NCBI GenBank assembly: GCA_023458055.1
Contig: JAEXAW010000022.1
Location: forward strand, 43,658 to 107,657
Source: Pseudomonadota bacterium
Lineage (GTDB): Bacteria > Pseudomonadota > Alphaproteobacteria > Sphingomonadales > Sphingomonadaceae
Direction of reading: 5' to 3'
DNA length: 64,000 bases
Both the position numbers and the translations under genes were made by a program. Positions 1 through 8,429 of this stretch are shown in pieces. Each line of letters opens with the position of its first letter. Position 1 is the first letter of the stretch. The notes under the pieces are model-generated. The model searched no databases. It was not told the DNA's origin and saw nothing but the letters and a program-made list of their open reading frames with translations.

Positions 1-581
1 CAGCAGGATCGGAGATACATATGGTCGATGGCTCCCCTGAACTTGAGAAGATAACCTTCCCGGAAGATTTTGCTCTTGCAGAAAATGGTTCTAAACCAGC
101 ACTGCGGATAGCAATGGGTATGGGCTACGATGTCCACCGTCTGGTTGCGGGTAAGGAACTTTGGCTCGGAGGCGTTTCGATCCCGCATAGTCATGGCTTA
201 TCGGGACATAGCGATGCCGACGCTGCGCTCCACGCGCTGACCGACGCTATTCTCGGCGCACTAGCCGAAGGCGACATCGGCCAGCATTTCCCCCCCTCAG
301 ACCCACAATGGAAAGGTACCGCATCGTGGCAATTTCTAGACTTTGCCCGTGAACGAGCCACGATCCGTGGCGGTGATATTCAATCTGTCGATCTTACCAT
401 CATCTGCGAAGCGCCAAAAATTGCCCCATATCGCGAGGCAATAAGAAACCGCATTGCTGATATTTTGCAATTGTCCGTTGACCGCATTAGTGTGAAAGCA
501 ACTACTACCGAAGGGCTGGGATTTGCGGGACGACGCGAAGGTATCGCAGCGCAAGCAATCGTAAGCCTGTCGCTCCCTTAA
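1..581 (+). CDS. ispDF: Bifunctional IspD/IspF isoprenoid enzyme, 3' part
   Basis: This is the IspF half (2-C-methyl-D-erythritol 2,4-cyclodiphosphate synthase) of a fused IspDF protein of the MEP isoprenoid pathway. The frame is open from base 3, and the residues before the first ATG at 21 (AGSEIH, then VDGSP and ITFPEDFALAE) resemble the C-terminal end of IspD, so the 5' part lies outside the window. The IspF domain starts near MGYDVHR; the Asp and His of YDVH and the His of SGHSDADAALH are the metal ligands. The end carries the family's KATTTEGLGF and GR.EGIAA motifs. It is followed after 20 bases by the CinA-like gene on the same strand. The fusion is common in Alphaproteobacteria. Confidence 0.93.
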   Translation, partial: AGSEIHMVDGSPELEKITFPEDFALAENGSKPALRIAMGMGYDVHRLVAGKELWLGGVSIPHSHGLSGHSDADAALHALTDAILGALAEGDIGQHFPPSDPQWKGTASWQFLDFARERATIRGGDIQSVDLTIICEAPKIAPYREAIRNRIADILQLSVDRISVKATTTEGLGFAGRREGIAAQAIVSLSLP

Positions 582-601
582 CTGAACAGAATCGATCAAC
601 T

Positions 602-1123
602 ATGCCAAGTGCTGCCGAATATTGGGCTCAAATGACAGCAGGGTCGGTGCGGGTTCTTGAAGAGAATCGTGCCGCTGGACGCAAGATTGCAATGGTCGAA
701 AGCTGCACCGGCGGCATGGTCATGGCCGCGCTCACCTCCGTGCCCGGCGCATCGGACATATTCGACCGAGGCTGGGTGACCTATTCCGACGAGGCTAAGA
801 TTGAGACGCTTGGTGTAAACAGTGACATCATCGAAACCTTCGGGTCCGTTTCGGTCGCTTGCGCGTGGGCGATGGCAGTCGCTGCACTCAACAAAAGCGA
901 TGCCGATATCGCAGTATCGGTCACCGGAATAGCCGGCCCCGATGGCGGATCGGAAAAGAAGCCGGTTGGTACGGTCGTATTCGGTCGCGCCCGCCGGGGT
1001 CAGGACCCGGATAATATCCATACCGATCATATTGTCTTCGACAGCAAGGACCGTGATGAAATCCGGCGCCTGGCCTCGCTCCATGCGCTCAAGCTCTTCT
1101 CACCGACCGCGGACGAAAACTGA
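602..1123 (+). CDS. CinA C-terminal family amidohydrolase (PncC-like)
   Basis: This 173-residue protein is a stand-alone CinA C-terminal domain. The family deamidates nicotinamide mononucleotide in pyridine nucleotide recycling in the cytoplasm. Visible family motifs are AMVESCTGGMV near residue 32, the VPGASDIFDRGWVTYSDEAK block, and VTGIAGPDGG with KPVGTVVFG near residues 103-125. It lacks the N-terminal molybdopterin-binding-like domain of full CinA, as usual in this class. It sits 20 bases after ispDF and is probably cotranscribed, a frequent alphaproteobacterial order. The enzymatic role is inferred from the family. Confidence 0.9.
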   Translation: MPSAAEYWAQMTAGSVRVLEENRAAGRKIAMVESCTGGMVMAALTSVPGASDIFDRGWVTYSDEAKIETLGVNSDIIETFGSVSVACAWAMAVAALNKSDADIAVSVTGIAGPDGGSEKKPVGTVVFGRARRGQDPDNIHTDHIVFDSKDRDEIRRLASLHALKLFSPTADEN

Positions 1124-1131
1124 CGCTCGCG

Positions 1132-1572
1132 CTAGGCCGCTTTTCCGTAAAGTTCCGATGCGCGCGTTTCGAACGCATCGATCATCCGGCGTAGTGCCGT
1201 ACCGAACATCTGGCCTGCCAAGCGGTCAAAAAGGCTGTTACGGAATGCAAAATCGACCATGAAGTCGACGCGGCACCCTCCGTCCGGATCATCACTAAAT
1301 CCCCAGTGATTGTGGAGATATTTGAGCGGCCCTTCGATATAATCAATCTCGATACGCGACGGGCGCTGCTTGATCACCCGTGAGGTGAATTTCTCCCTCA
1401 GTCCCGAAAAACCGACGATCATATCGGCAATCATCTCGGTTTCGCTATTGGAGCGCACCCGGATCGCAACGACCCAAGGGAGGAAATCCTCATAGCTTTT
1501 CACATCGGCCACCAGATCGAACATCTGGGCGGCCGTATAGGGAAGATGCCGGACCTCTTGATGACGGGGCAT
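1132..1572 (-). CDS. ratA: RatA/Coq10-type START-like protein
   Basis: A 146-residue single-domain protein of the polyketide cyclase/START superfamily, of the type annotated as RatA toxin or Coq10-like. The N-terminal HLPYTAAQMFDLVADVKSYEDFLPWV segment (split here by eye as HLPYTAAQMF then DLVADVKSYEDFLPW) is typical, and DYIEGPLKYLHNHW with FSDDPDGGCRVDF forms the later strands. In mitochondria and bacteria Coq10 relatives bind ubiquinone and support respiration; E. coli RatA was reported to block 70S ribosome assembly, and which role applies here is open. It lies 14 bases downstream of lipA on the same strand, a conserved alphaproteobacterial pair, so cotranscription is likely. Confidence 0.85.
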   Translation of the reverse strand: MPRHQEVRHLPYTAAQMFDLVADVKSYEDFLPWVVAIRVRSNSETEMIADMIVGFSGLREKFTSRVIKQRPSRIEIDYIEGPLKYLHNHWGFSDDPDGGCRVDFMVDFAFRNSLFDRLAGQMFGTALRRMIDAFETRASELYGKAA

Positions 1573-1586
1573 GGAAGCTGGAAAAA

Positions 1587-2513
1587 CTAGCCGGCTTTGG
1601 CCGCGAGTTGGGCCTCGCGTGCCGCCTTCATCTTCGCAAAATCATCGCCCGCATGATAGCTGGAGCGCGTCAAAGGCGATGAAGCAACCAGCAGGAAGCC
1701 CTTGGCCCGCGCGATTTGCGCATAGGCATCAAAGGCCTGCGGCGTCACAAAATCAATCACCTTGGCATGGCGAGGTGTCGGCTGCAGATATTGCCCCATG
1801 GTGAGGAAGTCGATATCGGCGGAGCGCATATCGTCCATCACCTGATGCACCTCGAGCCGCTCTTCACCCAGACCCAGCATAATACCGGATTTGGTGAAGA
1901 TGGTGGGATCGAGCTTCTTTACCATCTCAAGCAGACGTAGCGACGCATAATAGCGCGCACCGGGCCGAATGGTGGGATAAAGCCGCGGCACGGTTTCCAG
2001 GTTGTGATTGTAAACATCGGGCCGCGCAGCCACGATAGCCTCCACCGCCGCTTCATGCTTGTTGCGAAAATCGGGTGTTAGAATTTCAATCGTCGTACCG
2101 GGCGCGGTTTTACGCACAGCTTCAATCACCTTGACGAATTGGCTGGCACCGCCGTCAGGGAGGTCATCGCGGTCAACCGAGGTGATGACGATATGTTCAA
2201 GTCCCATCGTCGCGGCAACTTCCGCCACATGCTGTGGTTCCAGTGGATCGACCGCGCGCGGCATCCCGGTCTTGACGTTGCAGAAAGCGCAAGCGCGGGT
2301 GCAGGTATCGCCGAGGATCATCACCGTCGCATGTTTTTTGGTCCAGCATTCACCAATATTGGGGCAAGCCGCTTCCTCGCACACGGTCGCGAGATTTTTA
2401 TCGCGCATCAGCTTGCGGGTTTCGGCGAAGCCAACACTGGTCGGCGCTTTCACGCGGATCCAGTCGGGTTTGCGCTGACGGGGCGGACGGTTGATCGGAC
2501 TCATCTCGTTCAT
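1587..2513 (-). CDS. lipA: Lipoyl synthase
   Basis: A radical SAM enzyme that inserts two sulfurs into protein-bound octanoyl groups to make the lipoyl cofactor used by 2-oxoacid dehydrogenases, including the E2 protein encoded at 53470-54783. Both Fe-S cluster motifs are visible: the auxiliary cluster CEEAACPNIGEC (CX4CX5C) and the radical SAM motif CTRACAFC (CX3CX2C). The C-terminal RSSYHAGD matches the family's RSSY end. About 308 residues, the usual length. Three in-frame ATGs lie at 2525, 2513 and 2504; I chose 2513 because the protein then starts as most relatives do, but no strong ribosome site decides it. ratA follows 14 bases downstream. Confidence 0.95.
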   Translation of the reverse strand: MNEMSPINRPPRQRKPDWIRVKAPTSVGFAETRKLMRDKNLATVCEEAACPNIGECWTKKHATVMILGDTCTRACAFCNVKTGMPRAVDPLEPQHVAEVAATMGLEHIVITSVDRDDLPDGGASQFVKVIEAVRKTAPGTTIEILTPDFRNKHEAAVEAIVAARPDVYNHNLETVPRLYPTIRPGARYYASLRLLEMVKKLDPTIFTKSGIMLGLGEERLEVHQVMDDMRSADIDFLTMGQYLQPTPRHAKVIDFVTPQAFDAYAQIARAKGFLLVASSPLTRSSYHAGDDFAKMKAAREAQLAAKAG

Positions 2514-2593
2514 GGCCGAGCGCATAGCCCCAAATGCGCGGCGATGCCACCCCGCAGTTGCGTTGAACGCTTCATGCTTCTACGCCAAGCTTC

Positions 2594-3235
2594 ATGGTGA
2601 GATTCGAAGATATGATCGCAGGCTATCGCCGTTTCCGCAGCGGCGCATGGCAGGAACAGCATGATCGCTGGAAAGAGCTGGCCCAAGGCCAACATCCGCG
2701 CGTGATGGTGATCGGCTGTTCCGACAGCCGCTCCGAACCGACCGAGATATTCGATACCTCGCCGGGCGAAATATTTGTTGTGCGCAATGTCAGCGCGCTG
2801 GTTCCGCCGTTCGAGACCACGCCCGGTAATCATGGGGTTTCGGCTGCCCTTGAATTTGCTGTACAGGTGCTCAAGGTCGAAGAAATTGTGGTGCTGGGTC
2901 ATGGCATGTGCGGCGGCTGCAAGGCGGCGCTCACCCAGAGTTTCAAGGATGCGCGTCCGGGTGAAGGCGGATTCATCGCCAACTGGATCAAGATGCTCGA
3001 CGAGGCGCGCGACGGGGTTGCTGCCCGCCATGCCGATCTCGACAGCAGCGAAGCGGCGCGCGACATGGAATATGAAGCGGTCAAGGTCAGCCTTGCCAAC
3101 CTGCGGACCTTCCCGTGCATCCAAGCCAAAGAAGCCAGCGGCGATCTCAAACTGCATGGCGCGTTGTTCGCGATCAGCGATGGTATCCTCCACCGCCTTG
3201 ATGAACCGAGCGGGCAATTTTACGCGGTGGACTAA
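2594..3235 (+). CDS. Beta-class carbonic anhydrase
   Basis: A cytoplasmic zinc enzyme interconverting CO2 and bicarbonate. Zinc ligands of the beta class are visible: Cys of VIGCSDSR, with the Asp-Arg pair of that motif, and the His and Cys of GHGMCGGC near residues 103-110. Length is 213 residues, typical. It is transcribed divergently from lipA across an 80-base gap. The N-terminus MVRFEDMIAGYRRFR matches relatives starting with a short amphipathic helix. Bicarbonate supply for biotin-dependent carboxylases is the usual role. Confidence 0.93.
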   Translation: MVRFEDMIAGYRRFRSGAWQEQHDRWKELAQGQHPRVMVIGCSDSRSEPTEIFDTSPGEIFVVRNVSALVPPFETTPGNHGVSAALEFAVQVLKVEEIVVLGHGMCGGCKAALTQSFKDARPGEGGFIANWIKMLDEARDGVAARHADLDSSEAARDMEYEAVKVSLANLRTFPCIQAKEASGDLKLHGALFAISDGILHRLDEPSGQFYAVD

Positions 3236-3325
3236 GCCCAGAAAATCGAGCCACCGAAAAACAGGTGACATCTGTAACCATGTTGCTATCCCTGCGGCCA
3301 CAGAAAAGACGGGGAGAGACGCATA

Positions 3326-4771
3326 ATGGCCAATGGCACCATCCTGACGCTCGGGCTTTATTTCGCTCTTATGCTGGCAATCGGCGTTTATGCGTGGCGT
3401 AAATCGACGGCGGACGCTGATGATTATATGCTCGGCGGAAGGCAGGTCGGTCCGGCGGTGACTGCGCTCGCGGCGGGCGCGGCCGACATGTCGGGTTGGC
3501 TGATGATGGGGCTCCCCGGCGCGCTTTATGCGACAGGTCTTGCGGAAAGCTGGATCGCCATCGGGCTGTTCATCGGCGCACTCCTCAACTGGATCATCGT
3601 TGCACCAAGGTTGCGCGAACAGACTGTCAGCGTTGGCGATGCCATCACCATTCCCGAATTTTTGGGCAAGAAATTCCGCGATCACAGTAACATCCTGCGG
3701 CTTGTATCGAGCGCGGTCATCATCATCTTCTTTACCCTTTATTCCTCGTCCGGCCTCGTTGCAGGTGGCAAACTGTTCCAGAGCGCGTTCGGCGCGGATT
3801 ATGCGACCGGCCTATGGATCACCGCCGGGGTGGTTGTGGCCTATGTCGTGATGGGCGGCTTTCTTGCTGTCAGTCTCACCGACTTTGTCCAAGGGACTAT
3901 CATGGTCATTGCGCTGGTCGGCGTGCCGCTCGTCGCTTGGGGTTCGCTCGACAATGGGCAGAGCCTTGGCGCAACGCTCAACGCGATTGATCCCAACCTT
4001 CTTTCGTTCACGCAAGGAACGACCGTCCTGGGCATAATTTCTGCCGCTGCGTGGGGCCTTGGCTATTTCGGGCAGCCGCATATCATTGTCCGCTTCATGG
4101 GCATCAAGTCCGTCGCCGACATCCCGACCGCCCGCAATATCGGCATGGTCTGGATGGCGTTCTGCCTGCTCGGCGCGCTCGCCATCGGTCTGGTGGGCCG
4201 CGCCTGGGCGACCAGCAACGGCATGACGATAGCGGACCCGGAAACCATCTTTGTCGAAATGGCGAAAAGCCTCCTCTCCCCTGCCCTTTACGGCTTTGTG
4301 CTGGCAGCGATTCTAGCTGCGGTGATGAGCACCATCTCGGCGCAATTGCTGGTGACGTCCTCCAGTCTCACCGAAGATGTCTATCGCCTGTTCCGCAACA
4401 AAAATGCCAGCGACAAACAGATCGTGCTGATGGGCCGCCTGTTCGTGCTGCTCGTCGCCATCGTCGCGATGATCCTCGCGTGGAACCCGGACAATAGCGT
4501 GCTCGGCCTTGTCGCCAATGCCTGGGCGGGCTTTGGCGCAGCGTTCGGCCCGGTTATCATCCTGGCCCTCACTTGGCCGCGCATGACCCGCAATGGCGCG
4601 CTTGCGGGAATGATCGTCGGCGCTGCAACAGTGTTGATCTGGACCCGATTGGGCTGGAGCAGCACGCTCTATGAAATTGTCCCAGGCTTCCTCGCTGCGT
4701 GGATTACGATAGTTATGGTGAGCTTGATGTGGCAGACGAAAGCCATGGGCAACAGTCAAAGCCCACATTAA
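3326..4771 (+). CDS. putP: Sodium/solute symporter, PutP (sodium:proline) type
   Basis: A 481-residue inner-membrane protein of the SSS family with about 12-13 hydrophobic helices. Motifs shared with PutP include DYMLGGRQVG, the GAADMSGWLMMGLPGA segment, and GYFGQPHIIVRFM near residue 245. It imports proline using the Na+ gradient if the PutP assignment holds; other SSS substrates are possible. The start is supported by GGGGAGAG seven bases upstream of the ATG. No proline dehydrogenase gene is adjacent. The gene stands alone and converges on the CitE/MaoC pair. Confidence 0.87.
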   Translation: MANGTILTLGLYFALMLAIGVYAWRKSTADADDYMLGGRQVGPAVTALAAGAADMSGWLMMGLPGALYATGLAESWIAIGLFIGALLNWIIVAPRLREQTVSVGDAITIPEFLGKKFRDHSNILRLVSSAVIIIFFTLYSSSGLVAGGKLFQSAFGADYATGLWITAGVVVAYVVMGGFLAVSLTDFVQGTIMVIALVGVPLVAWGSLDNGQSLGATLNAIDPNLLSFTQGTTVLGIISAAAWGLGYFGQPHIIVRFMGIKSVADIPTARNIGMVWMAFCLLGALAIGLVGRAWATSNGMTIADPETIFVEMAKSLLSPALYGFVLAAILAAVMSTISAQLLVTSSSLTEDVYRLFRNKNASDKQIVLMGRLFVLLVAIVAMILAWNPDNSVLGLVANAWAGFGAAFGPVIILALTWPRMTRNGALAGMIVGAATVLIWTRLGWSSTLYEIVPGFLAAWITIVMVSLMWQTKAMGNSQSPH

Positions 4772-4837
4772 AGCGCCTTATCTGGGCTTCAAATTATGAA
4801 ACGACCCGCGCGGTGATGGTAATCTGATCCCGCAGCC

Positions 4838-5737
4838 TTACCTGCCAAAGGCCTTCCCACGTGCCACCAATCGCTCGGCCTGTACAAGATGCGGTCGATC
4901 TACCATCCGGCCTTCCATTTGCGCAGCCCCTGCCCCGTGGGCAACGTCTTCGAACGCTGTGATAATCGCACGGGCTTCGTCAATCTGACGTTCGGTGGGG
5001 AGATAGGCTGCGTTGATGACTTCAACCTGTGCCGGATGAATGGCGAGTCTGCCAGTGAACCCCTCGCAGTAGCTCCACTCGCTTGATGCCTTGAGCGCTG
5101 CCAAGTCTCGGAAATCTGCTTGTAGCGTATCAATCGCCTGCACCCCTGCAGCATGAGCCGCGATCAACGTCAAACTCCGCACCATACGGAAAGCCTCATA
5201 AAAACGACCGTCCGGCAAGCGGTTCCCGATGGTGCCTAGCGCCGTACCAAGGTCTTCTGCACCCCAAGTCAAACCTTGCAGACGCGGGACGTTAGCATCG
5301 GCAAAGTCATTCAGCTTCAACACCGCCCGGGCAGTCTCGGTCGCGACAGGAACTATGCGGGTGGACCCTGCCTCGAGACTCGCCTTTTTCTCGGCCTTGT
5401 CGAGCAGCTCTGAGAGTTGGACGAGATCCGCCACACCCTCGCTTTTGGGAAGCATAATACCGTCAGGAGCGGCGCCCATAACTGCAGTAATATCATCCGC
5501 TGTACGACCGGTGTCGAATGCGTTTATGCGCACCCAAAGCTGGTAGCGACGGCTCCCCTTCGGCCGCTCGCCAAGGAAGCTGGCAGTGAGTTCACGCGCC
5601 GCGTCCTTGTTCGCCAGCGCGACCGCATCTTCAAGGTCGATAATGACCGCGTCGGCACCACTATTGTCGGCCCTACCCAACTTTTTTTCGCTATCGCCGG
5701 GGATGAACAGCCAGCTACGCGGATCGGGCGCTGTCAT
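4838..5737 (-). CDS. CitE-like CoA-ester lyase (HpcH/HpaI family)
   Basis: A 299-residue TIM-barrel enzyme of the CitE/HpcH family, which cleaves or forms malyl-CoA-type esters with Mg2+. Visible motifs are RSWLFIPGDSEKKLGRA at the start, DAVIIDLEDAV with the metal-binding acidic residues, VRINAFDTGRT, IMLPKSEG, and TWGAEDLGTALG. The start at 5737 is chosen because its ATG overlaps the TGA of the upstream MaoC gene (ATGA), which implies translational coupling; an upstream in-frame start at 5776 would run deep into that gene. The pair may act on mesaconyl-, malyl- or methylmalyl-CoA, but the substrate cannot be read from sequence. LarC-like or citramalyl-CoA activity is an alternative. Confidence 0.85.
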   Translation of the reverse strand: MTAPDPRSWLFIPGDSEKKLGRADNSGADAVIIDLEDAVALANKDAARELTASFLGERPKGSRRYQLWVRINAFDTGRTADDITAVMGAAPDGIMLPKSEGVADLVQLSELLDKAEKKASLEAGSTRIVPVATETARAVLKLNDFADANVPRLQGLTWGAEDLGTALGTIGNRLPDGRFYEAFRMVRSLTLIAAHAAGVQAIDTLQADFRDLAALKASSEWSYCEGFTGRLAIHPAQVEVINAAYLPTERQIDEARAIITAFEDVAHGAGAAQMEGRMVDRPHLVQAERLVARGKAFGR

Positions 5738-6192
5738 ACGGTACGCTTCTTGCGCTGAAGCCCCGACCGTTTGCAACTCGCGACCAGTTCGTCATGCTGG
5801 TTGTAGGCGCGGTGAAGGAAGGTGACGATACCCTGATCGGGGCGTGATTTGCTCTCGCGTAGTTCCAACACCTCGGTTTCTACCCGCACCGTGTCTCCGT
5901 GGAACAACGGCTTGGGAAAGCGCACCTCGTCCCAACCAAGGTTGGCTACCGCCGTCCCCAACGTGGTATCACCCACCGAAATACCGACCATGAGCCCTAG
6001 CGTGAAGCAGCTGTTGACCAGCCTTCGACCAAACTCGGTCTCGGTCCGGCAATATTCTTCATCAAGATGGAGTTGCGCCGGATTATGTGTGAGAGCGGAA
6101 AAGAATACATTGTCCGCTTCGGTGACCGTACGCCTGAGTGCGTGCTGGAACGTCTGTCCAATTTCCAGTTCATCAAACCAAAGTCCGGCCAT
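5734..6192 (-). CDS. MaoC family dehydratase (mesaconyl-CoA hydratase-like)
   Basis: A 152-residue hot-dog fold protein. The segment TVTEADNVFFSALTHNPAQLHLDEEYC contains the Asp and His of hydratase 2 motif (D near residue 24, H-N-P, LHLD), and GRRLVNSCFTLGLMVGISVGDT forms the central helix. Relatives act as enoyl- or mesaconyl-CoA hydratases, sometimes in ethylmalonyl-CoA or methylaspartate-type acetate assimilation, where the partner is a CitE-like lyase, exactly the gene that overlaps its stop codon here. The substrate is unknown. It is first of a two-gene operon and starts about 24 bases before the tRNA gene end. Confidence 0.85.
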   Translation of the reverse strand: MAGLWFDELEIGQTFQHALRRTVTEADNVFFSALTHNPAQLHLDEEYCRTETEFGRRLVNSCFTLGLMVGISVGDTTLGTAVANLGWDEVRFPKPLFHGDTVRVETEVLELRESKSRPDQGIVTFLHRAYNQHDELVASCKRSGLQRKKRTV

Positions 6193-6215
6193 GCGCGTCC
6201 TCTCTGATGGTAGTT

Positions 6216-6292
6216 TGGTGGGCCCGGCAGGACTCGAACCCGCGACCTAGCCGTTATGAGCGGCCAGCTCTAACCAACTGAGCTACAGGCCC
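6216..6292 (-). tRNA. tRNA with CAU anticodon, probably tRNA-Ile2 (lysidine type)
   Basis: A 77-base cloverleaf with encoded CCA. Acceptor stem GGGCCTG pairs with CGGGCCC, anticodon stem GGCCG with CGGCT, and the loop CTCATAA gives anticodon CAU. The acceptor has C4-G69 and C5-G68 pairs, known determinants for TilS lysidine formation, and otherwise resembles alphaproteobacterial tRNA-Ile2 more than elongator Met. Software would often call it tRNA-Met. Confidence 0.9.
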
Positions 6293-6490
6293 CACCTGAT
6301 TGCTGCCGATAGCGAACAGGTGCAAGCGGGGCAAGCGGTCTTATATTGCAACCGAGGGTCCGCGCGGACAACCGGGTTCTATTTTGACTAGACGTGTAAC
6401 GGTTCTGTGCCGGTCATGACACCTTGGCCCCGAAACGCCAGCGAGTTTGTTGATGACGCCCGAACACCCCAACCGGTTGTTGCGCTCATG

Positions 6491-8236
6491 CTACCTTATT
6501 GCAGGAAGTTGGAGCGTCAGCGTCTCTGCGCTAATATCCAAGCGACCGCCAAGCGCGCGGGCAAGGTTAAAAACCAGACGGAGTGAGAAACCCAAGCTCA
6601 GCATTGTCCCTTCAGGAGCGTCCCCTCCCGGCGAATAGCGGGGATCAAGCAAGGTTTGTACCGGCTGGCCGCGCAACAATCGTGGCCGGGTTACGAAAAA
6701 GCAAACCTTTGCTGCACCAGGAGTTATATGCCCTTCAATTGTCTCGCCCGGAGTCCCGACTTCGATCATTGTCCGCAGAAAGCGGTGAATAAGCCGTCCG
6801 CTCTGGGTCGGATCGACATCAAGCATCGGGAGATTATCCGGTAGCTCGATCCTGAGCCACACCTGGCGTTCATCGGACACGCGATCAAGCTCGCTCGCCA
6901 ATGTTTCGATTACGCCCTCCATCGCGACATTACCTTTTTCGACGACGAAGCTATTGCTGTCCATCTGCGCGGCGAGTTCAAGATCACCGAAAATGGTCAT
7001 TAGTCGACTGCTGTCGCTGATTATCTCGTCGGCCATCGTGCGATAGCATTGCGGCACAGTCCCATAAATCTGCCCGTCAATCATTTGGGCAAAACCGTAA
7101 ATTGAATTCAGTGGCGTGCGCAATTCATGGACCAATTGACGCATGGAATCGCCGAAGCTCGCAGACCCCAGTACCTTGCCCAAAGGTATGGAATTTGTGG
7201 CCTCACCCGGTCGTTGCCGATGAGCAGTTCCTTTATAACCGATTAGCTTTCCGGAAGAAACGTCGCACAACGGCACGGCGCTGAACCGCCAATCTCCGCC
7301 CAGTCCGACATCTGCTTCCAGCCGGAGGGTGGCATTGTTAATCTCGGAGCGCTGACCAAAGGCGTCTGCCGAATAATTATCGACTCCGGCTTCTCCATCC
7401 AATGCAGGTTCGGCTATGGTAATGCCGATGATCGCTCCACGACGCCTGGCACTTGTCCAACCAATTATGCCATCAGCGTTCGTTTCAAAGTTGAACATTA
7501 TGTCCGGGCCGTCGTTAAGCGCTCGTACCCCATCGTTAGCCGACCTCCCCTCTTCGGCAGCTCTGACCGGTAACTGCGCCAGGCCGGGATGCGCACCCGC
7601 AGGCAACGATATTGCAGCCTCTCCAGTTCGACCGTCGCGACAGGGAGGATTCGCCTTAATGCGGTGTAACACGTCGCTAATTTGCATAGTTTTGCTGACG
7701 GCAGCCGCCGGGACAATGGATGGAACAGGAGTCGATGCGACATCGGCCCCGGCTTGGCTTGGGGGTTCGGGCACCTTATTCAGGGTTTCGTCTATATCGG
7801 TACCAAATCGGGCGTCGAAGGTCCGAAAAGCTTGCAGCGCGCGCTCCACTTCAACGCCGAGATCGCATCGCTTGCGCAGTATGCCTCGCGCCAGAGGAGT
7901 AGTCAGCGGGATAAGCGTCAACCACTCATCCTCTGACACCTGTGCTTTTGACAACATTGCCTGCGCGACCGGGGCAACATCCCCCGCATAAAAGGTGACC
8001 AGTGGGACGAAGCTGCAGCCTGAGGCAATTGCGCGCGATGCGGCCACACGGTGTGTAACCGCCACCCGATGCTTTATTTCGGAAAGCCGGATCAGTGCCG
8101 CCGATATGTATCGAGGCGAAATTTCATGACCTTTTTGCACCAGAAGGTCGCTCAGCTGGGACCATAATGTGGCCAATTGGCTCTCGCCCACCGGTTCGGC
8201 GCGCAACACCGTTTCGATCATATCATCGTAGCGCAC
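6491..8236 (-). CDS. Histidine-kinase-like signalling protein with degenerate ATPase domain
   Basis: A soluble protein of about 581 residues with no clear membrane helix. The N-terminal third is helical (ISPRYISAALIRLSEIKHRV), followed by a proline/alanine-rich linker near 155-185 and a PAS-like region near 245-345. The H-box is VHELRTPLNSIYGFAQMI, with the phospho-accepting histidine near residue 370. The C-terminal part keeps a G2-like LSLGFSLRLVFNLARALGGRL, but the N-box asparagine motif and a clear DxGxG G1 box are not recognisable, so ATP binding is doubtful. I chose a GTG start at 8236 because GGGAGA lies nine bases upstream and the protein then begins VRYDDM like sphingomonad relatives. 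Signal and partner are unknown. It stands alone. Confidence 0.8.
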   Translation of the reverse strand: MRYDDMIETVLRAEPVGESQLATLWSQLSDLLVQKGHEISPRYISAALIRLSEIKHRVAVTHRVAASRAIASGCSFVPLVTFYAGDVAPVAQAMLSKAQVSEDEWLTLIPLTTPLARGILRKRCDLGVEVERALQAFRTFDARFGTDIDETLNKVPEPPSQAGADVASTPVPSIVPAAAVSKTMQISDVLHRIKANPPCRDGRTGEAAISLPAGAHPGLAQLPVRAAEEGRSANDGVRALNDGPDIMFNFETNADGIIGWTSARRRGAIIGITIAEPALDGEAGVDNYSADAFGQRSEINNATLRLEADVGLGGDWRFSAVPLCDVSSGKLIGYKGTAHRQRPGEATNSIPLGKVLGSASFGDSMRQLVHELRTPLNSIYGFAQMIDGQIYGTVPQCYRTMADEIISDSSRLMTIFGDLELAAQMDSNSFVVEKGNVAMEGVIETLASELDRVSDERQVWLRIELPDNLPMLDVDPTQSGRLIHRFLRTMIEVGTPGETIEGHITPGAAKVCFFVTRPRLLRGQPVQTLLDPRYSPGGDAPEGTMLSLGFSLRLVFNLARALGGRLDISAETLTLQLPAIR

Positions 8237-8429
8237 GAAGCCGCTTCTCCCAAAATGTCGCCCCCTCAACAAGCGGCACAATCCTATCGTTAACGAATAT
8301 CTCTAAAATTATCGTGAACAGTATATTCGCGTAAAGACGTGAAAATTCAGCGCCGCACTATAGGACAATTGCAAATGGCTGAAATTTTATTATGAGTTAG
8401 GGTAAGAATCAGAACGGAAATTACCGGCC

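Noticed and set aside
596..1084. Minus-strand ORF of 162 codons over the CinA-like gene
   Set aside because: It is a shadow of the plus-strand gene, with no ribosome site and no family resemblance.
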